DNA from: Methyloligella halotolerans
GTDB lineage: Bacteria; Pseudomonadota; Alphaproteobacteria; Rhizobiales; Methyloligellaceae
Direction of reading: 5' to 3'
Length of the DNA: 64,000 nucleotides
Assembly: GCF_001708935.1 (NCBI RefSeq)
Contig: NZ_MASI01000001.1
Location: 186,001-250,000, forward strand
Shown: piece by piece, positions 1 to 8,455 of the stretch
Position numbering within the stretch: the stretch's first letter is position 1
Layout of the letters: each line of letters begins with the position of its first letter
Notes under the pieces: model-generated
Told to the model about the DNA's origin: nothing
Database searches by the model: none
Seen by the model: the letters and a program-made list of their open reading frames with translations, nothing else
Made by a program: the position numbers and the translations under genes

Positions 1-491
1 CAGAGCCGTTTCAACCGGTCCAGCGCGCCTTGTAGGATGTAGGCGGCGGCCATGCGGTCGACGACCTCGCCGCGGCGCTTGCGGCTGGCGTCCGCCTCGA
101 TGAGATGGCGTTCGACCGCAGCGGTGGAGAGGCGTTCGTCCCAGAACACGATGGGAAGCGTCATGTGCTGGCTCAAATTGCGGGCAAAGGCGCGGGTCGA
201 CTGAGCGCGCGGACCTTCGGTGCCGTCCATGTTGACGGGAAGCCCCAGCACGATCGCGCCGACGCCGAGCTCCTGGATCGTCTTCAGGATCGGCTGGATG
301 TCGGCGGTGAACTTCGTACGCTTCACGGTCTCGACGGGAGTCGCGATGGATCGGCTGACGTCGGAGACCGCCACGCCGATGGTCTTGGTGCCGAGATCGA
401 GGCCGAGCAGACGCGCATCTCGGGTAAGCTTTGCCGGCAGATCCTGAATCTCCAGAACACTCGCCGCCGTGCCGGGTTGTGACCTTGTCAA
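1..491 (-). CDS. ruvX: RuvX/YqgF-family RNase H-like protein, 3' end cut by window edge
   Basis: YqgF/RuvX proteins are small RNase H-fold nucleases implicated in Holliday-junction resolution and 16S rRNA maturation. The family's first strand GLDLGTKTIGVAVSD is visible, with the first catalytic Asp at about residue 32. Further on come VLGLPVNMDG and FWDERLST, the typical second half of the fold. The frame is open to base 1, so the last residues lie outside the window. No ATG or GTG precedes the conserved core in frame. The best start is TTG at 489-491, with AGGAAAG about 8 bases upstream, giving about 163 visible codons; the family norm is 140-160. It is divergent from the hydrolase at 566, with a 74-base gap holding both promoters. 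Confidence 0.9.
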   Translation of the reverse strand, partial: MTRSQPGTAASVLEIQDLPAKLTRDARLLGLDLGTKTIGVAVSDVSRSIATPVETVKRTKFTADIQPILKTIQELGVGAIVLGLPVNMDGTEGPRAQSTRAFARNLSQHMTLPIVFWDERLSTAAVERHLIEADASRKRRGEVVDRMAAAYILQGALDRLKRL

Positions 492-565
492 CGCGTTACG
501 CTTTCCTATAGTCGCGGCGAAGCGTGACGCCCCGCAGACCGCACAAGATTTCAGAAGAGGCTTTC

Positions 566-1267
566 ATGCAGATTACCTGGTACGGCCATTCCTGCTTCCG
601 CATCGATCTCGACGAGAAGCGCATCCTGATCGATCCCTTCCTCACCGGGAACAGCGTCTTCGAGGAAGCCGGCATCCCCGTACACGAGGTGGCCAAGGAT
701 ATCACGCATCTGGTGCTGACCCACGGTCATGACGACCACACGGGCGACACGGTGTCCATCCTGAAGGAAAGCGACGCGACGCTGGTCGCAACGTTCGAGC
801 TTGCCAGCTATCTGCAGGGGCAGGGCGTCGAGAAAGCGGAATATATGAACACCGGCGGGACCCTGGATCTCGGCGAGTTCACGATCACCTATGTCCCGGC
901 CTTCCATTCGTCTTCCACCATGGTGGATGGGAAGCCGGTCTATCTGGGGCCGGCCTGCGGCGTTGTCATCAAGCCGAAGGACGGCAAGTGCGTCTACCAC
1001 ATGGGCGACACGGACATCTTCTCCGACATGGGGTTGATCAACGAGATGCATAAGCCTGCAATCGGTATGGTGCCCATCGGCGACCGGTTCACCATGGGCG
1101 CGAAATCGGCAGCGCTGGCCTGCAAGCGGTTCTTCGATTTCGAGACGGTTCTTCCGTGTCACTACAAGACCTTCCCGATCATCGATCAGTCGGCGGATCC
1201 GTTCATCGCGGAGATGGTGGGTGAAAACGTCGTGGTGCCGAAGGTGGGCGAGCCTCAGAGCTTCTAA
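566..1267 (+). CDS. UPF0173 metal-dependent hydrolase (metallo-beta-lactamase fold)
   Basis: This 233-residue protein matches the UPF0173/YtkL family of small metallo-beta-lactamase-fold hydrolases. The metal-binding HGHDDH motif is at residues 53-58, preceded by the family opening MQITWYGHSCFRI. Later ligands are in the FHSSS and HMGDTDIF segments and in the terminal CHYKTFP segment. The ATG at 566 follows AGAAGAGG at a suitable distance; the frame is also open upstream, but residues before this Met do not belong to the family. No signal peptide is present, so it is probably cytoplasmic. The substrate is unknown. It precedes gatC by about 145 bases and is divergent from ruvX. Confidence 0.9.
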   Translation: MQITWYGHSCFRIDLDEKRILIDPFLTGNSVFEEAGIPVHEVAKDITHLVLTHGHDDHTGDTVSILKESDATLVATFELASYLQGQGVEKAEYMNTGGTLDLGEFTITYVPAFHSSSTMVDGKPVYLGPACGVVIKPKDGKCVYHMGDTDIFSDMGLINEMHKPAIGMVPIGDRFTMGAKSAALACKRFFDFETVLPCHYKTFPIIDQSADPFIAEMVGENVVVPKVGEPQSF

Positions 1268-1411
1268 ACCCTGAAGCATCGACGCGGCTGCCTGCGGCTT
1301 GACCCGGGCAGCCAATTTCCCGATACCTTCTCCGAAATCTTCAGGCCGCCGCCGCGGTTTATTTTGCCCGGCCGGCCAATCATCCAAGCAGGCTGCTATC
1401 CAAGGTTTTTC

Positions 1412-1699
1412 ATGTCCGTCGACCGCGCGACCGTCCACCGTATTGCCAAGCTCGCCCGCATCGCCATCACCGAAGAGGAGGCGGCGCGGCTGGAAGGCGA
1501 GCTGTCCGGGATCCTGGACTGGGTAGCCCAGCTGGACGAGATCGACACGGCCGACGTGCCGCCCATGACCCGGGTGGCCGATATGAAGATGAAGATGCGC
1601 GAGGACGTGGTGACCGACGGCGATTGCGCCGACGATATCGTGGCCAACGCGCCGGAAGCGGACGACGACTATTTCGTCGTGCCGAAGATCGTGGAGTAG
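1412..1699 (+). CDS. gatC: Asp/Glu-tRNA(Asn/Gln) amidotransferase subunit C
   Basis: GatC is the small subunit that clamps GatA and GatB together in the transamidation complex making Gln-tRNA(Gln) or Asn-tRNA(Asn). The 95-residue product has the standard GatC pattern: [12 protein letters not shown] near the N-terminus, a central [12 protein letters not shown], then PMTRV, and the closing FFVVPKIVE-like end (here YFVVPKIVE). Length equals the family norm. The ATG at 1412 opens the conserved MSVDRATV start; longer upstream readings are not conserved in the family. It lies 9 bases upstream of gatA, so the two are co-transcribed. Confidence 0.96.
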   Translation: MSVDRATVHRIAKLARIAITEEEAARLEGELSGILDWVAQLDEIDTADVPPMTRVADMKMKMREDVVTDGDCADDIVANAPEADDDYFVVPKIVE

Positions 1700-1708
1700 G
1701 GGCGGCTT

Positions 1709-3196
1709 ATGTCGGAACTGACGAATCTCACCATCGCCGCCGCCCGCGCCGGCCTCGACAAGAAAGAGTTCTCCGCCAAGGAGCTGGCGGAGGCCCATGT
1801 CTCAGCCATCGAAGCGGCGAACGACGCGCTCAACGCCTATGTTCTGGTGACGCCGGACCGTGCGCTCGAGATGGCCGCCGAAAGTGACAAGCGCCTCGCC
1901 AAGGGTGAGGGCGGCGCACTGGAAGGTATTCCGCTGGGCATCAAGGATCTGTTCTGCACCGAAGGCGTGGTGACCACCGCCTGCTCGAAGATCCTCGAAG
2001 GCTTCACGCCTCACTACGAATCTACCGTGACCCGCAATCTGTGGGATGCGGGTGCGGTCATGCTCGGCAAGCTGAACAACGACGAGTTCGCCATGGGCTC
2101 GTCGAATGAGACGAGCGCCTTCGGGCCAGTCGCCAATCCGTGGCGGCGCGAGGGCTCCGACGACAAGCTCGTGCCCGGCGGCTCTTCCGGTGGCTCATCC
2201 GCGGCCGTGGCCGCCAATCTCTGCATGGGCGCGACGGGGACCGATACGGGCGGCTCGATCCGCCAGCCCGCGGCGCTGACCGGCACGGTTGGGCTGAAGC
2301 CGACCTACGGCCGCTGCTCCCGCTGGGGCATCGTGGCGTTCGCTTCGTCCCTCGATCAGGCGGGGCCGTTCGCCCGCACTGTCGAGGATACGGCGCTGCT
2401 TCTGAATGTGATGGCGAGCCACGATCCGAGAGATACGACCTCGGTCGATGCACCGGTGCCGGACTTCACTGCCTCCCTGAAGGACGGCGTGAAGGGGCTG
2501 ACGGTGGGCATTCCGAAGGAATACCGGATCGATGGTCTCAAGCCCGAGATCGCCAAGCTCTGGGATCAGGGGGTGGAGTGGCTGAAGGCCGCCGGCGCGA
2601 CCGTCAAAGAGGTCACGCTGCCTCACACGAAATATGCGCTGCCGTCCTATTATATTGTGGCGCCGGCCGAGGCCTCGTCGAACCTCGCCCGCTACGACGG
2701 CGTTCGCTACGGCTTGCGGGTCGACGGCGACGACGTCATCTCCATGTACGAGAATACCCGGGAGGCCGGGTTCGGCGCGGAGGTGAAGCGGCGCATCCTG
2801 ATCGGCACTTATGTTCTCTCGGCCGGGTATTACGACGCATATTATCTGAAGGCCCAGAAGGTGCGCACGCTGATCAAGCGCGATTTCGATCAGGCCTTCG
2901 AGGATTGCGACGTGATCCTGACGCCGACGACGCCGGGGCCGGCCTTCGCGCAGGGCGAGATTTCAGGCGATCCGCTGGAGATGTATCTGAACGACATCTT
3001 CACGGTGACGGTGAACATGGCCGGACTGCCGGGGATCTCGGTGCCGGCCGGACTTTCGGGCGAAGGGACGCCGCTGGGCTTGCAGCTCATCGGCAAGCCG
3101 TTCGACGAGGCGACCCTGCTGCGGGCCGCCCAGTCGATCGAAGATGCCGCCGGGCCGCTCAAGCGGCCCGAAAACTGGTGGACCAAGGCTGCGTAA
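1709..3196 (+). CDS. gatA: Asp/Glu-tRNA(Asn/Gln) amidotransferase subunit A (amidase)
   Basis: GatA is the glutaminase of the GatCAB complex; it releases ammonia from glutamine for transfer to the misacylated tRNA. The 495-residue product shows the amidase-signature catalytic Lys in [10 protein letters not shown] (near residue 79) and the Ser-rich loop [11 protein letters not shown] followed by [14 protein letters not shown], which carries the cis-Ser and Ser of the Ser-Ser-Lys triad. The C-terminal part ([22 protein letters not shown]) is also typical. The length is normal and the frame intact. GGGGCGG precedes the ATG at 1709. A complete GatCAB suggests that GlnRS and/or AsnRS is missing from the genome (inference). 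Confidence 0.97.
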   Translation: MSELTNLTIAAARAGLDKKEFSAKELAEAHVSAIEAANDALNAYVLVTPDRALEMAAESDKRLAKGEGGALEGIPLGIKDLFCTEGVVTTACSKILEGFTPHYESTVTRNLWDAGAVMLGKLNNDEFAMGSSNETSAFGPVANPWRREGSDDKLVPGGSSGGSSAAVAANLCMGATGTDTGGSIRQPAALTGTVGLKPTYGRCSRWGIVAFASSLDQAGPFARTVEDTALLLNVMASHDPRDTTSVDAPVPDFTASLKDGVKGLTVGIPKEYRIDGLKPEIAKLWDQGVEWLKAAGATVKEVTLPHTKYALPSYYIVAPAEASSNLARYDGVRYGLRVDGDDVISMYENTREAGFGAEVKRRILIGTYVLSAGYYDAYYLKAQKVRTLIKRDFDQAFEDCDVILTPTTPGPAFAQGEISGDPLEMYLNDIFTVTVNMAGLPGISVPAGLSGEGTPLGLQLIGKPFDEATLLRAAQSIEDAAGPLKRPENWWTKAA

Positions 3197-3215
3197 TTTT
3201 TTGAGGAGTTCGGCG

Positions 3216-3536
3216 ATGCCGGTACCTGCTGGGCGATGTTCAAACATGGACGAGGTGCGTGAGGAGATCGACCGGATCGACCGCACCCTCGTGGATCTGA
3301 TTGCAGAACGGTTTTCCTATGTGGACCGGGCGTGGCAGCTCAAGGTCTCGCCCGACGAGGCCCGGGTGCCCTGGCGGGTGCAGCAGGTCATCGACAAGGT
3401 GAAGGCCCACGCGCAACACCGCAATTTGCCGCCGGAACTGGCCGAGGCGCTGTGGCGCCAGATGATCGGCTGGTTCATTCAATACGAAGAAGAGAAGCTG
3501 CGGGCGAGCAGCGCCCAGTACGGCCCGAAGGACTGA
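3216..3536 (+). CDS. chorismate mutase type II (AroQ-like) domain protein
   Basis: This 106-residue protein looks like a stand-alone AroQ-fold chorismate mutase or isochorismate-pyruvate-lyase-like protein. It opens with the characteristic helix DEVREEIDRIDRTLVDLIAER and continues with YVDRAWQLK, RVPWRVQQVID and LWRQMIGWFIQYEEEKL, all predicted helical. Candidate catalytic residues are the Arg of DEVREE and the Lys of WQLK. The chosen ATG at 3216 has TGAGGAG 7 bases upstream; a second ATG at 3246 starts directly at the conserved helix. It lies 19 bases after gatA and 9 before gatB, so it is transcribed inside the amidotransferase operon. The exact substrate is uncertain. Confidence 0.8.
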   Translation: MPVPAGRCSNMDEVREEIDRIDRTLVDLIAERFSYVDRAWQLKVSPDEARVPWRVQQVIDKVKAHAQHRNLPPELAEALWRQMIGWFIQYEEEKLRASSAQYGPKD

Positions 3537-3545
3537 CCGCACGCG

Positions 3546-5024
3546 ATGCAGGAGACGGTGGAAAAGAACGATCTTCTGATCGCGGGCGAGACCGGCGATT
3601 GGGAGGTGATCATCGGCATGGAGGTGCATGCCCAGGTCACGTCCAATGCGAAGCTGTTTTCCGGCGCGTCTACCGGGTTCGGTGCGGCGCCGAATTCCCA
3701 TGTCAGCCTGGTCGATGCCGCCATGCCCGGCATGCTTCCGGTGATCAATTCCGAATGCGTGGCCCAGGCCGTGCGGACGGGGCTGGGGCTGAAGGCGCAG
3801 ATCAACCTGACCAGCATTTTCGACCGGAAGAACTATTTCTATCCCGATCTGCCCCAGGGGTATCAGATCTCTCAGTACCAGCAGCCCATCGTGGGCGAGG
3901 GCGAGGTGATCGTCGATCTGCTCGATGGCACGCGGGTGGTGGTCGGCATCGAACGGCTGCATCTGGAGCAGGATGCGGGCAAGAGCCTGCATGATCAGCA
4001 TCCGAAGAAGAGCTTCGTCGATCTGAACCGCTCCGGCGTTGCGCTCATGGAGATCGTTTCCAAGCCGGATATCCGGTCTTCGGAGCAGGCCAAGGCCTAT
4101 GTCTCGAAGCTGCGCACGATCCTGCGTTATCTCGGGACCTGCGACGGCAACATGGAGGAGGGCTCACTTCGCGCCGACGTGAACGTCTCCGTGCGGCGGC
4201 CCGGCGATCCGCTGGGGACCCGGGCGGAGATTAAGAACGTGAACTCCATCCGCTTCATCGGCCAGGCCATCGAATACGAGGCGCGGCGCCAGATCGAGCT
4301 CCTGGAAGAGGGCGGCGAGGTCGTTCAGGAGACACGGCTGTTCGACGCGAAGACCGGCGAGACGCGCTCCATGCGATCCAAGGAAGAGGCGCATGACTAT
4401 CGCTACTTCCCTGATCCCGATCTGCTGCCGCTGGAATTGACCCAGGACTGGGTCGACAGCCTCAAATCCGATCTTTGCGAGCTGCCGGACGAGAAGCGGG
4501 AGCGCTTTATTCGTGACTTTGGCCTGTCGCCTTACGACGCGTCCGTCCTGGTCGCGGAAAAGGAGCGGGCCGATTATTTCGAGGCGGTCGCGGATGGACG
4601 TGACGGCAAGCTCGCCGTGAACTGGGTGAACAACGAGCTGTTCGGCCGCCTGAACAAGGAAGGGTTGGGCATCACGGACAGCCCTGTCTCCGCAGATCAG
4701 CTCGGCAAGCTGATCGATCTCATCGCCGACGACACGATCTCCGGCAAGATCGCCAAGGACGTCTTCGACATTCTCTGGACCGAAGGCGGGGATCCGGCGG
4801 AGATCGTCGAAACCCGCGGCATGAAGCAGGTCACCGACACCGGCGCCATCGAGGCAGCCGTGGATGAGGTGATCGCCGCCAATCCCGACAAGGTCGAGCA
4901 GGCGAAGGAAAAGCCTCAGATGATCGGCTGGTTCGTCGGCCAAGTGATGAAGGCGACCCAGGGTAAGGCGAGCCCGCAGGCTGTGAACGCGCTGCTGAAG
5001 GACAAGCTCGGCGTGGAGGAGTAG
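3546..5024 (+). CDS. gatB: Asp/Glu-tRNA(Asn/Gln) amidotransferase subunit B
   Basis: GatB is the kinase/transamidase subunit that binds the misacylated tRNA and activates its side-chain carboxylate. The 492-residue product has the N-terminal signature [19 protein letters not shown], the [20 protein letters not shown] segment and [12 protein letters not shown], all from the GatB catalytic cradle. It ends with a YqeY-like tail domain ([28 protein letters not shown]) that contacts tRNA. Length is normal (family about 475-500). Only a weak ribosome site precedes the ATG at 3546, consistent with translational coupling to the upstream gene. A REP-like palindrome cluster follows the stop. Confidence 0.97.
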   Translation: MQETVEKNDLLIAGETGDWEVIIGMEVHAQVTSNAKLFSGASTGFGAAPNSHVSLVDAAMPGMLPVINSECVAQAVRTGLGLKAQINLTSIFDRKNYFYPDLPQGYQISQYQQPIVGEGEVIVDLLDGTRVVVGIERLHLEQDAGKSLHDQHPKKSFVDLNRSGVALMEIVSKPDIRSSEQAKAYVSKLRTILRYLGTCDGNMEEGSLRADVNVSVRRPGDPLGTRAEIKNVNSIRFIGQAIEYEARRQIELLEEGGEVVQETRLFDAKTGETRSMRSKEEAHDYRYFPDPDLLPLELTQDWVDSLKSDLCELPDEKRERFIRDFGLSPYDASVLVAEKERADYFEAVADGRDGKLAVNWVNNELFGRLNKEGLGITDSPVSADQLGKLIDLIADDTISGKIAKDVFDILWTEGGDPAEIVETRGMKQVTDTGAIEAAVDEVIAANPDKVEQAKEKPQMIGWFVGQVMKATQGKASPQAVNALLKDKLGVEE

Positions 5025-5030
5025 GTTTGT

Positions 5031-5134
5031 CACCTCTCCCCTGCGGGGAGAGGTCGGATGCGCAGCTCCGGGTGAGGGGGGAGTAATAGCTCGATTTTCC
5101 CCTCACCCCGACCCTCTCCCCAGAGGGGAGAGGG
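5031..5134. repeat. REP-like palindrome cluster between gatB and the oxidoreductase
   Basis: Three nested inverted repeats fill this gap. CCTCTCCCC/GGGGAGAGG is at 5033-5053, a GGTGAGGGG copy faces CCCCTCACC about 30 bases later, and CCCTCTCCCC/GGGGAGAGGG is at about 5110-5132. From memory, this CTCTCCCC...GGGGAGAG with CCCTCACCC pattern is dispersed in many Rhizobiales genomes as an intergenic palindromic repeat. Here it probably acts as a transcription boundary or mRNA 3' stabiliser for gatB. Only one copy is in this window. Confidence 0.75.
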
Positions 5135-5167
5135 CGCGCTCTTTCCGTAATACAATAGGAGACACCC

Positions 5168-6142
5168 ATGACCCACGCGATGCGCGTTCACGAATACGGC
5201 GGGCCTGAGGTCATGCGCTGGGAAGAGGTCGAGATCGGCACGCCGGGCCCTGGCGAGGCGAAGATCAAGCAGAGCGCGGTGGGCCTCAACTTCATCGACG
5301 TCTATACGCGCAAAGGGCTCTATCCCCAGCCGAGCTTTCCGTTCGTGCCCGGGTTTGAAGGCGCCGGCGAGGTTCTCGCGGTCGGCGAGGGAGTCTCGGA
5401 CATTGCGGTGGGGGACCGGGTGGCCTATGCGGGCGCGGTCGGCGCCTACGCCGAGGAGCGGCTGATACCGGCCGACAAGCTGGTGAAGATCCCCGACGGC
5501 GTCACGGACGAGGTGGCTGCCGCGGCGATGCTGAAGGGCATGACGGCGGAAGCGCTCCTAAAGCAGGTCTATAGGGTCGGGCCGGAGACGGTGATGCTCT
5601 ATCACGCGGCCGCCGGCGGTGTCGGCCAGATCGCGACCAAATGGGCGGCGTCGCTGGGCGCCACGGTCATCGGCACGGTCGGCTCGGCAGAGAAAGCCGA
5701 GATCGCGAAGGCCAATGGCTGCGCCCATGTGATCAACTACCGGGAGACGGATTTCGTCGAGGCGGTGAAGGAGATCACGGACGGCAAGGGTGTCGATGTG
5801 GTCTACGACGCGGTCGGGAAGGACACGTTTCCGGCCTCTCTCGATTGCCTGAAGAAGCGCGGGCTTTTCGTGACTTTCGGCAATGCCTCTGGTCCGGTGC
5901 CCGATTTCAGCCCGCTCATTCTGAGCCAGAAGGGCTCTCTCTATATGACGCGGCCCTCGCTGTTCGACTATACCGGCACGCGTGAGCAGCTTCTGGCGAC
6001 GGCCAACGATCTCTTCGACGCCATCGAGACCGGCAAGACGAGCATCGAGATTGGCCAGCGCTACGCGCTGAAAGATGCGGGCCAGGCGCACGCGGATCTG
6101 GAGGCGCGAAAGACCACCGGATCGACGGTGCTGCTGCCCTAG
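5168..6142 (+). CDS. quinone oxidoreductase, zinc-independent MDR family (NADPH)
   Basis: A 324-residue medium-chain dehydrogenase/reductase of the QOR (zeta-crystallin) group, which reduces quinones or enones with NADPH in the cytoplasm. The N-terminal GroES-like fold starts AMRVHEYGGPEVMRWEEVE and contains GLNFIDVYTRKGLYP and PFVPGFEGAGEV. The Rossmann half has the nucleotide loop AAAGGVGQIATKWA at about residues 146-159, VIGTVGSAEKAEIAK and DVVYDAVGKDTF. The Cys/His ligands of zinc alcohol dehydrogenases are missing, as expected for QOR. TAGGAGA precedes the ATG at 5168. Length is normal. It stands alone between the palindrome cluster and a 300-base gap. Confidence 0.92.
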   Translation: MTHAMRVHEYGGPEVMRWEEVEIGTPGPGEAKIKQSAVGLNFIDVYTRKGLYPQPSFPFVPGFEGAGEVLAVGEGVSDIAVGDRVAYAGAVGAYAEERLIPADKLVKIPDGVTDEVAAAAMLKGMTAEALLKQVYRVGPETVMLYHAAAGGVGQIATKWAASLGATVIGTVGSAEKAEIAKANGCAHVINYRETDFVEAVKEITDGKGVDVVYDAVGKDTFPASLDCLKKRGLFVTFGNASGPVPDFSPLILSQKGSLYMTRPSLFDYTGTREQLLATANDLFDAIETGKTSIEIGQRYALKDAGQAHADLEARKTTGSTVLLP

Positions 6143-6193
6143 CCCGGCAGACTCCTCTCGCCAAAATATTTCTCATGGTTACGCGGAAGTGAG

Positions 6194-6220
6194 TTGGAAG
6201 AGTCAACAGACTCTTTCCAA
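6194..6220 (+). terminator. possible hairpin terminator after the oxidoreductase gene
   Basis: TTGGAAGAGTC pairs with GACTCTTTCCAA across a 4-base loop, with one unpaired base. It lies about 50 bases after the stop at 6142. No strong T-run follows, so it could also be an mRNA-stabilising hairpin. Confidence 0.4.
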
Positions 6221-6382
6221 ATCGCCGATGTTTACCTTTGAGGCCTGAAAGAGCCCGATCTGTAAACTCAGATTACCATTCGGTTTCCAAGAAGTTATTT
6301 CGCGTTAATATCTACATTTAGACGTTGTTTATCTGACAAACCCCATCATCACCCTCGTCAACGACGCAATAACAGGCTCGCT

Positions 6383-6424
6383 CTTCCGAAGTTAGACTAG
6401 AAGTAATTCGGAAGTTTCGAGCAG
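6383..6424. promoter_or_regulatory. inverted repeat upstream of the Sel1-repeat gene
   Basis: Perfect 8-base arms CTTCCGAA (6383-6390) and TTCGGAAG (6417-6424) are separated by 26 AT-rich bases and end 19 bases before the ATG at 6444. The place and spacing fit an operator or a 5'-UTR hairpin. I do not recognise the regulator. Confidence 0.35.
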
Positions 6425-6443
6425 CAGTTACGGGGGACGATCA

Positions 6444-6710
6444 ATGGCTCGCTTTGAGATCTTTACAGAACAGACCGACACGGCCGCGACGAGCGGAGGT
6501 CCTGACGTTCTTTTCGCGCTCGGTATTCAGTATTCGACCGGCCGCGACGTGGAGGCCGATCTGGTGACGGCCCATAAGTGGTTCAATCTTGCCGCGCTGC
6601 GGGGCAACGACGAGGCCAAGCAGCACCGCAAGGAACTGGCCGAGGTGATGTCGGCGGACGAGATCGCGATGGCCCAGAAGGCCGCGCGGGAGTGGCTCTC
6701 CACTCATTAA
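6444..6710 (+). CDS. short Sel1-repeat protein
   Basis: This 88-residue protein contains one Sel1-type helical repeat and the start of a second. LFALGIQYSTGRDVEADLVTA followed by HKWFNLAALRGNDEAKQHR (about residues 22-62) has the typical alternation of Ala, Leu, Trp and Gly. A final helix ends in MAQKAAREWLSTH. Sel1 repeats act as protein-interaction scaffolds. No signal peptide or membrane segment is seen. GGGGGA lies 6 bases before the ATG at 6444. I recall similar stand-alone proteins in Rhizobiales, but the function is not established. Confidence 0.8.
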   Translation: MARFEIFTEQTDTAATSGGPDVLFALGIQYSTGRDVEADLVTAHKWFNLAALRGNDEAKQHRKELAEVMSADEIAMAQKAAREWLSTH

Positions 6711-6807
6711 GCGAAACAGGGAAAGCCAGGGGGGCAGTGCCGGGGGGCGCCGATCCAGAGGACAAAAACAACAAGACGGGCAAGACCAATAAGAAATGGC
6801 GCGGCCG

Positions 6808-7485
6808 TCAGTTGGCCGCGTCCTCGCTGCCGCAATTGAAGAAAAACGATTTCAGGCAGCGATAGGACCGGTGGGCGAAGGATTCATCGCTCTCGGGGGT
6901 TTGGGCATAGGCTGTTGGGGCAGCCGGACGTTGGTCGGACACTGGGGGGCCGGCCTGCGGTGCCACGGTTGGGGCCGTGGCTTGTGGAGGCGGGGCGTCC
7001 GGTTGGGGCGTCTCGTCCGGCCCATATCCGAAGCGCGACTTCGTCCCACTCACGACGCCCTTGCCGAGATCGAACAGGGTGGCGCGGCCTTTCTCGCTCG
7101 GCGCTTCGAACTTCTCCTGCTCGCGGGACACCCGGTCCTTGTATTGCTGCACGCCGTCGCTCTGGTTGATCGCGCCGGGCAGGGGGCCGCCACCGTAATT
7201 ATAGACCTTCTGGATGCCCTGGCAGGATGGATCCCTTGTGGCGGTGCATTTGGCGTGGCCTTCGGTCTTCGTCGTGGTCAGCACGCAGAAGAGCTTCGCG
7301 GCATCGGAATATTGCGGGCCGACGCCCGTTACCTTGCAGCGATAGGTCTGGTCAGGACCCGTGCAGCGCACGCAGAACTCCGCATCTGCGGCGAATGCGG
7401 AGAGGGAGAATCCCACCAACACGCCGGCTGCGCCGGCAAGCACGGTGGTGCGAAGCGCGAGATCTCTGGCGAGGCGTTTTGGCAT
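6808..7485 (-). CDS. secreted cysteine-rich protein of unknown function
   Basis: I do not recognise a named family. The 225-residue product starts with a positively charged N-terminus and a hydrophobic core (TTVLAGAAGVLVGFSLSAFA) ending in a signal-peptidase-I-like AFA-A site. The mature part has four Cys in CVRCTGPDQTYRC and LFCVLTT, then KCTATRDPSCQG, a middle Pro/Gln-rich spacer and a C-terminal YRCLKSFFFNCGSE, eight Cys in all. This suggests periplasmic disulfides. It starts at an ATG, is convergent with the Sel1-repeat gene, and shares no operon with the frame-broken gene upstream. Confidence 0.7.
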   Translation of the reverse strand: MPKRLARDLALRTTVLAGAAGVLVGFSLSAFAADAEFCVRCTGPDQTYRCKVTGVGPQYSDAAKLFCVLTTTKTEGHAKCTATRDPSCQGIQKVYNYGGGPLPGAINQSDGVQQYKDRVSREQEKFEAPSEKGRATLFDLGKGVVSGTKSRFGYGPDETPQPDAPPPQATAPTVAPQAGPPVSDQRPAAPTAYAQTPESDESFAHRSYRCLKSFFFNCGSEDAAN

Positions 7486-7634
7486 CGGGTCTTCGCGTGG
7501 CTCGTTGGTAGCGACAGCACGTCGAATTATAGCACAGCTTGCGCCTTCAAGCTGCCACCAGAACGCCGGTATGGGTTACCGCCGAGCCGCCTGTTTGCCT
7601 ATGCCGCAGCGGTTACTGGCGACCGCTGCGGTGA

Positions 7635-7977
7635 TCACCAGGCGTAGCGGATCCGCGCGGTTCCCGCGTAGGTGTCGTCGCCACGGCCGCGCTCCAGGCC
7701 TGGGCCACTTCAGGAGTAACGCGATCGCTCGGCGTCAGCAGGGACGGCTGAGCAAATTGGCCAGTGCTGTCCCGCATGCCCGAGACCGGGGTCGTCATCA
7801 TGCCCATGAAGGAGTTCATGAGCTCGAATGCGCCTTGTCGGCTCTGGGTGTTCACCTCGCCTTCAGCTGGGCGAGGGCGTCATTCAATCCCCTTAGCGTC
7901 ATATCCGCTCGGCCCCCTGAACCTTTGAATCCAAAAGCGCTGCGAAGGCGCTGCAAAGTCTGATGAAATTCGGACAT
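7635..7977 (-). CDS. small protein with outer-membrane-type C-terminus; frame broken twice
   Basis: Reading from ATG at 7977 (AAGGAC about 9 bases upstream) gives a 41-residue segment MSEFHQTLQRLRSAF...LAQLKAR, then a stop. Restoring one G near 7855 continues into NTQSRQGAFELMNSFMGMM, and restoring one G near 7699 continues to a natural stop. The joined product is 114 residues and ends GRGDDTYAGTARIRYAW. An aromatic last residue after alternating polar and hydrophobic residues is typical of an outer-membrane beta-strand. The repaired length divides exactly by three. It could be a complete small protein or the tail of a decayed autotransporter; I cannot tell which. Confidence 0.45.
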
Positions 7978-8177
7978 GAAGAAACGTCCTTTAGCCGCCG
8001 TTGCGGAGGGGAGAGAAGCGATCGCCGGCCTGAATCCGACGAGTCGACGGCAAGCGATTGATTCCGGAACGATGATGGATATTCACGGTTCGAACGGCCG
8101 CTCACCGTGTCGGTGAAAATATGGGATGCAAGCCCCTTGCACGGGTGGGTTACCGTCGAGTAGGAAGAGGACCTTCA

Positions 8178-8270
8178 GGAGACGTGGCCGAGAGGCTTAA
8201 GGCGGCGGTTTGCTAAACCGTTATACGGTGATAAGCCGTATCGAGGGTTCGAATCCCTCCGTCTCCGCCA
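8178..8270 (+). tRNA. tRNA-Ser (anticodon GCU)
   Basis: A complete class II tRNA. Acceptor strands are GGAGACG (8178-8184) and CGTCTCC (8260-8266), with discriminator G at 8267 and encoded CCA at 8268-8270. The D-arm begins GGCCGAGAGG, the anticodon loop is TTGCTAA with GCT at 8212-8214, and a long variable arm is formed by TACGGTGATAAGCCGTA. The T-arm is GAGGGTTCGAATCCCTC. The long variable arm and GCU anticodon identify the serine tRNA for AGC/AGU codons. Confidence 0.97.
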
Positions 8271-8271
8271 T

Positions 8272-8440
8272 TTTTGCGCTCACGGCAATTCGCTACGCTC
8301 ATGCCTCCGCGAGGGCGCGCTGACCGCGCGGCGCCCAGTCGGGCTTGCGAGCGCCGGGCCGCTCGGTTTTTTCGCTCACGCCAGTTCGCTTCCCTCACAA
8401 CAGTTCGCTTCGCTCACGGCTTCGCGAGGGCGCGCTGACA
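8272..8440. repeat. imperfect direct repeats downstream of tRNA-Ser
   Basis: Two related units follow the tRNA. Unit A (about 8272-8325) runs from TTTTTGCGCTCACGGCAATT to GCGAGGGCGCGCTGAC. Unit B (about 8367-8440) runs from TTTTTTCGCTCACGCCAGTT to GCGAGGGCGCGCTGAC and contains an internal extra CAGTTCGCTTCGCTCAC copy. Between them, CGGCGC (8329-8334) and GCGCCG (8351-8356) can pair and are followed by T6 at 8367-8372, which could terminate the tRNA transcript. Confidence 0.6.
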
Positions 8441-8455
8441 GGCCGTGATGTTTGT

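Larger units (their letters stand above)
6143..6443. other. 301-base AT-richer intergenic region
   Basis: No coding sequence is visible here. It holds a hairpin at 6194-6220 and an inverted repeat at 6383-6424 (both listed separately), and is visibly richer in A and T than its neighbours. It must contain the promoter of the Sel1-repeat gene that starts at 6444. Confidence 0.6.

Noticed and set aside
551-1798. 415-codon minus-strand frame across the UPF0173 and gatC genes
   Set aside because: It has no conserved motif and covers two recognised genes on the other strand; a GC-rich antisense frame.
5031-5134. CRISPR array
   Set aside because: The repeats are palindromic and irregular, with no constant-length spacers and no cas genes in the window.
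8213-8398. Open frame antisense to tRNA-Ser encoding a GGDGGIRTLD peptide
   Set aside because: This peptide is the well-known artefact of translating the complement of a tRNA-Ser gene. The tRNA itself is intact on the plus strand, so no protein was called.
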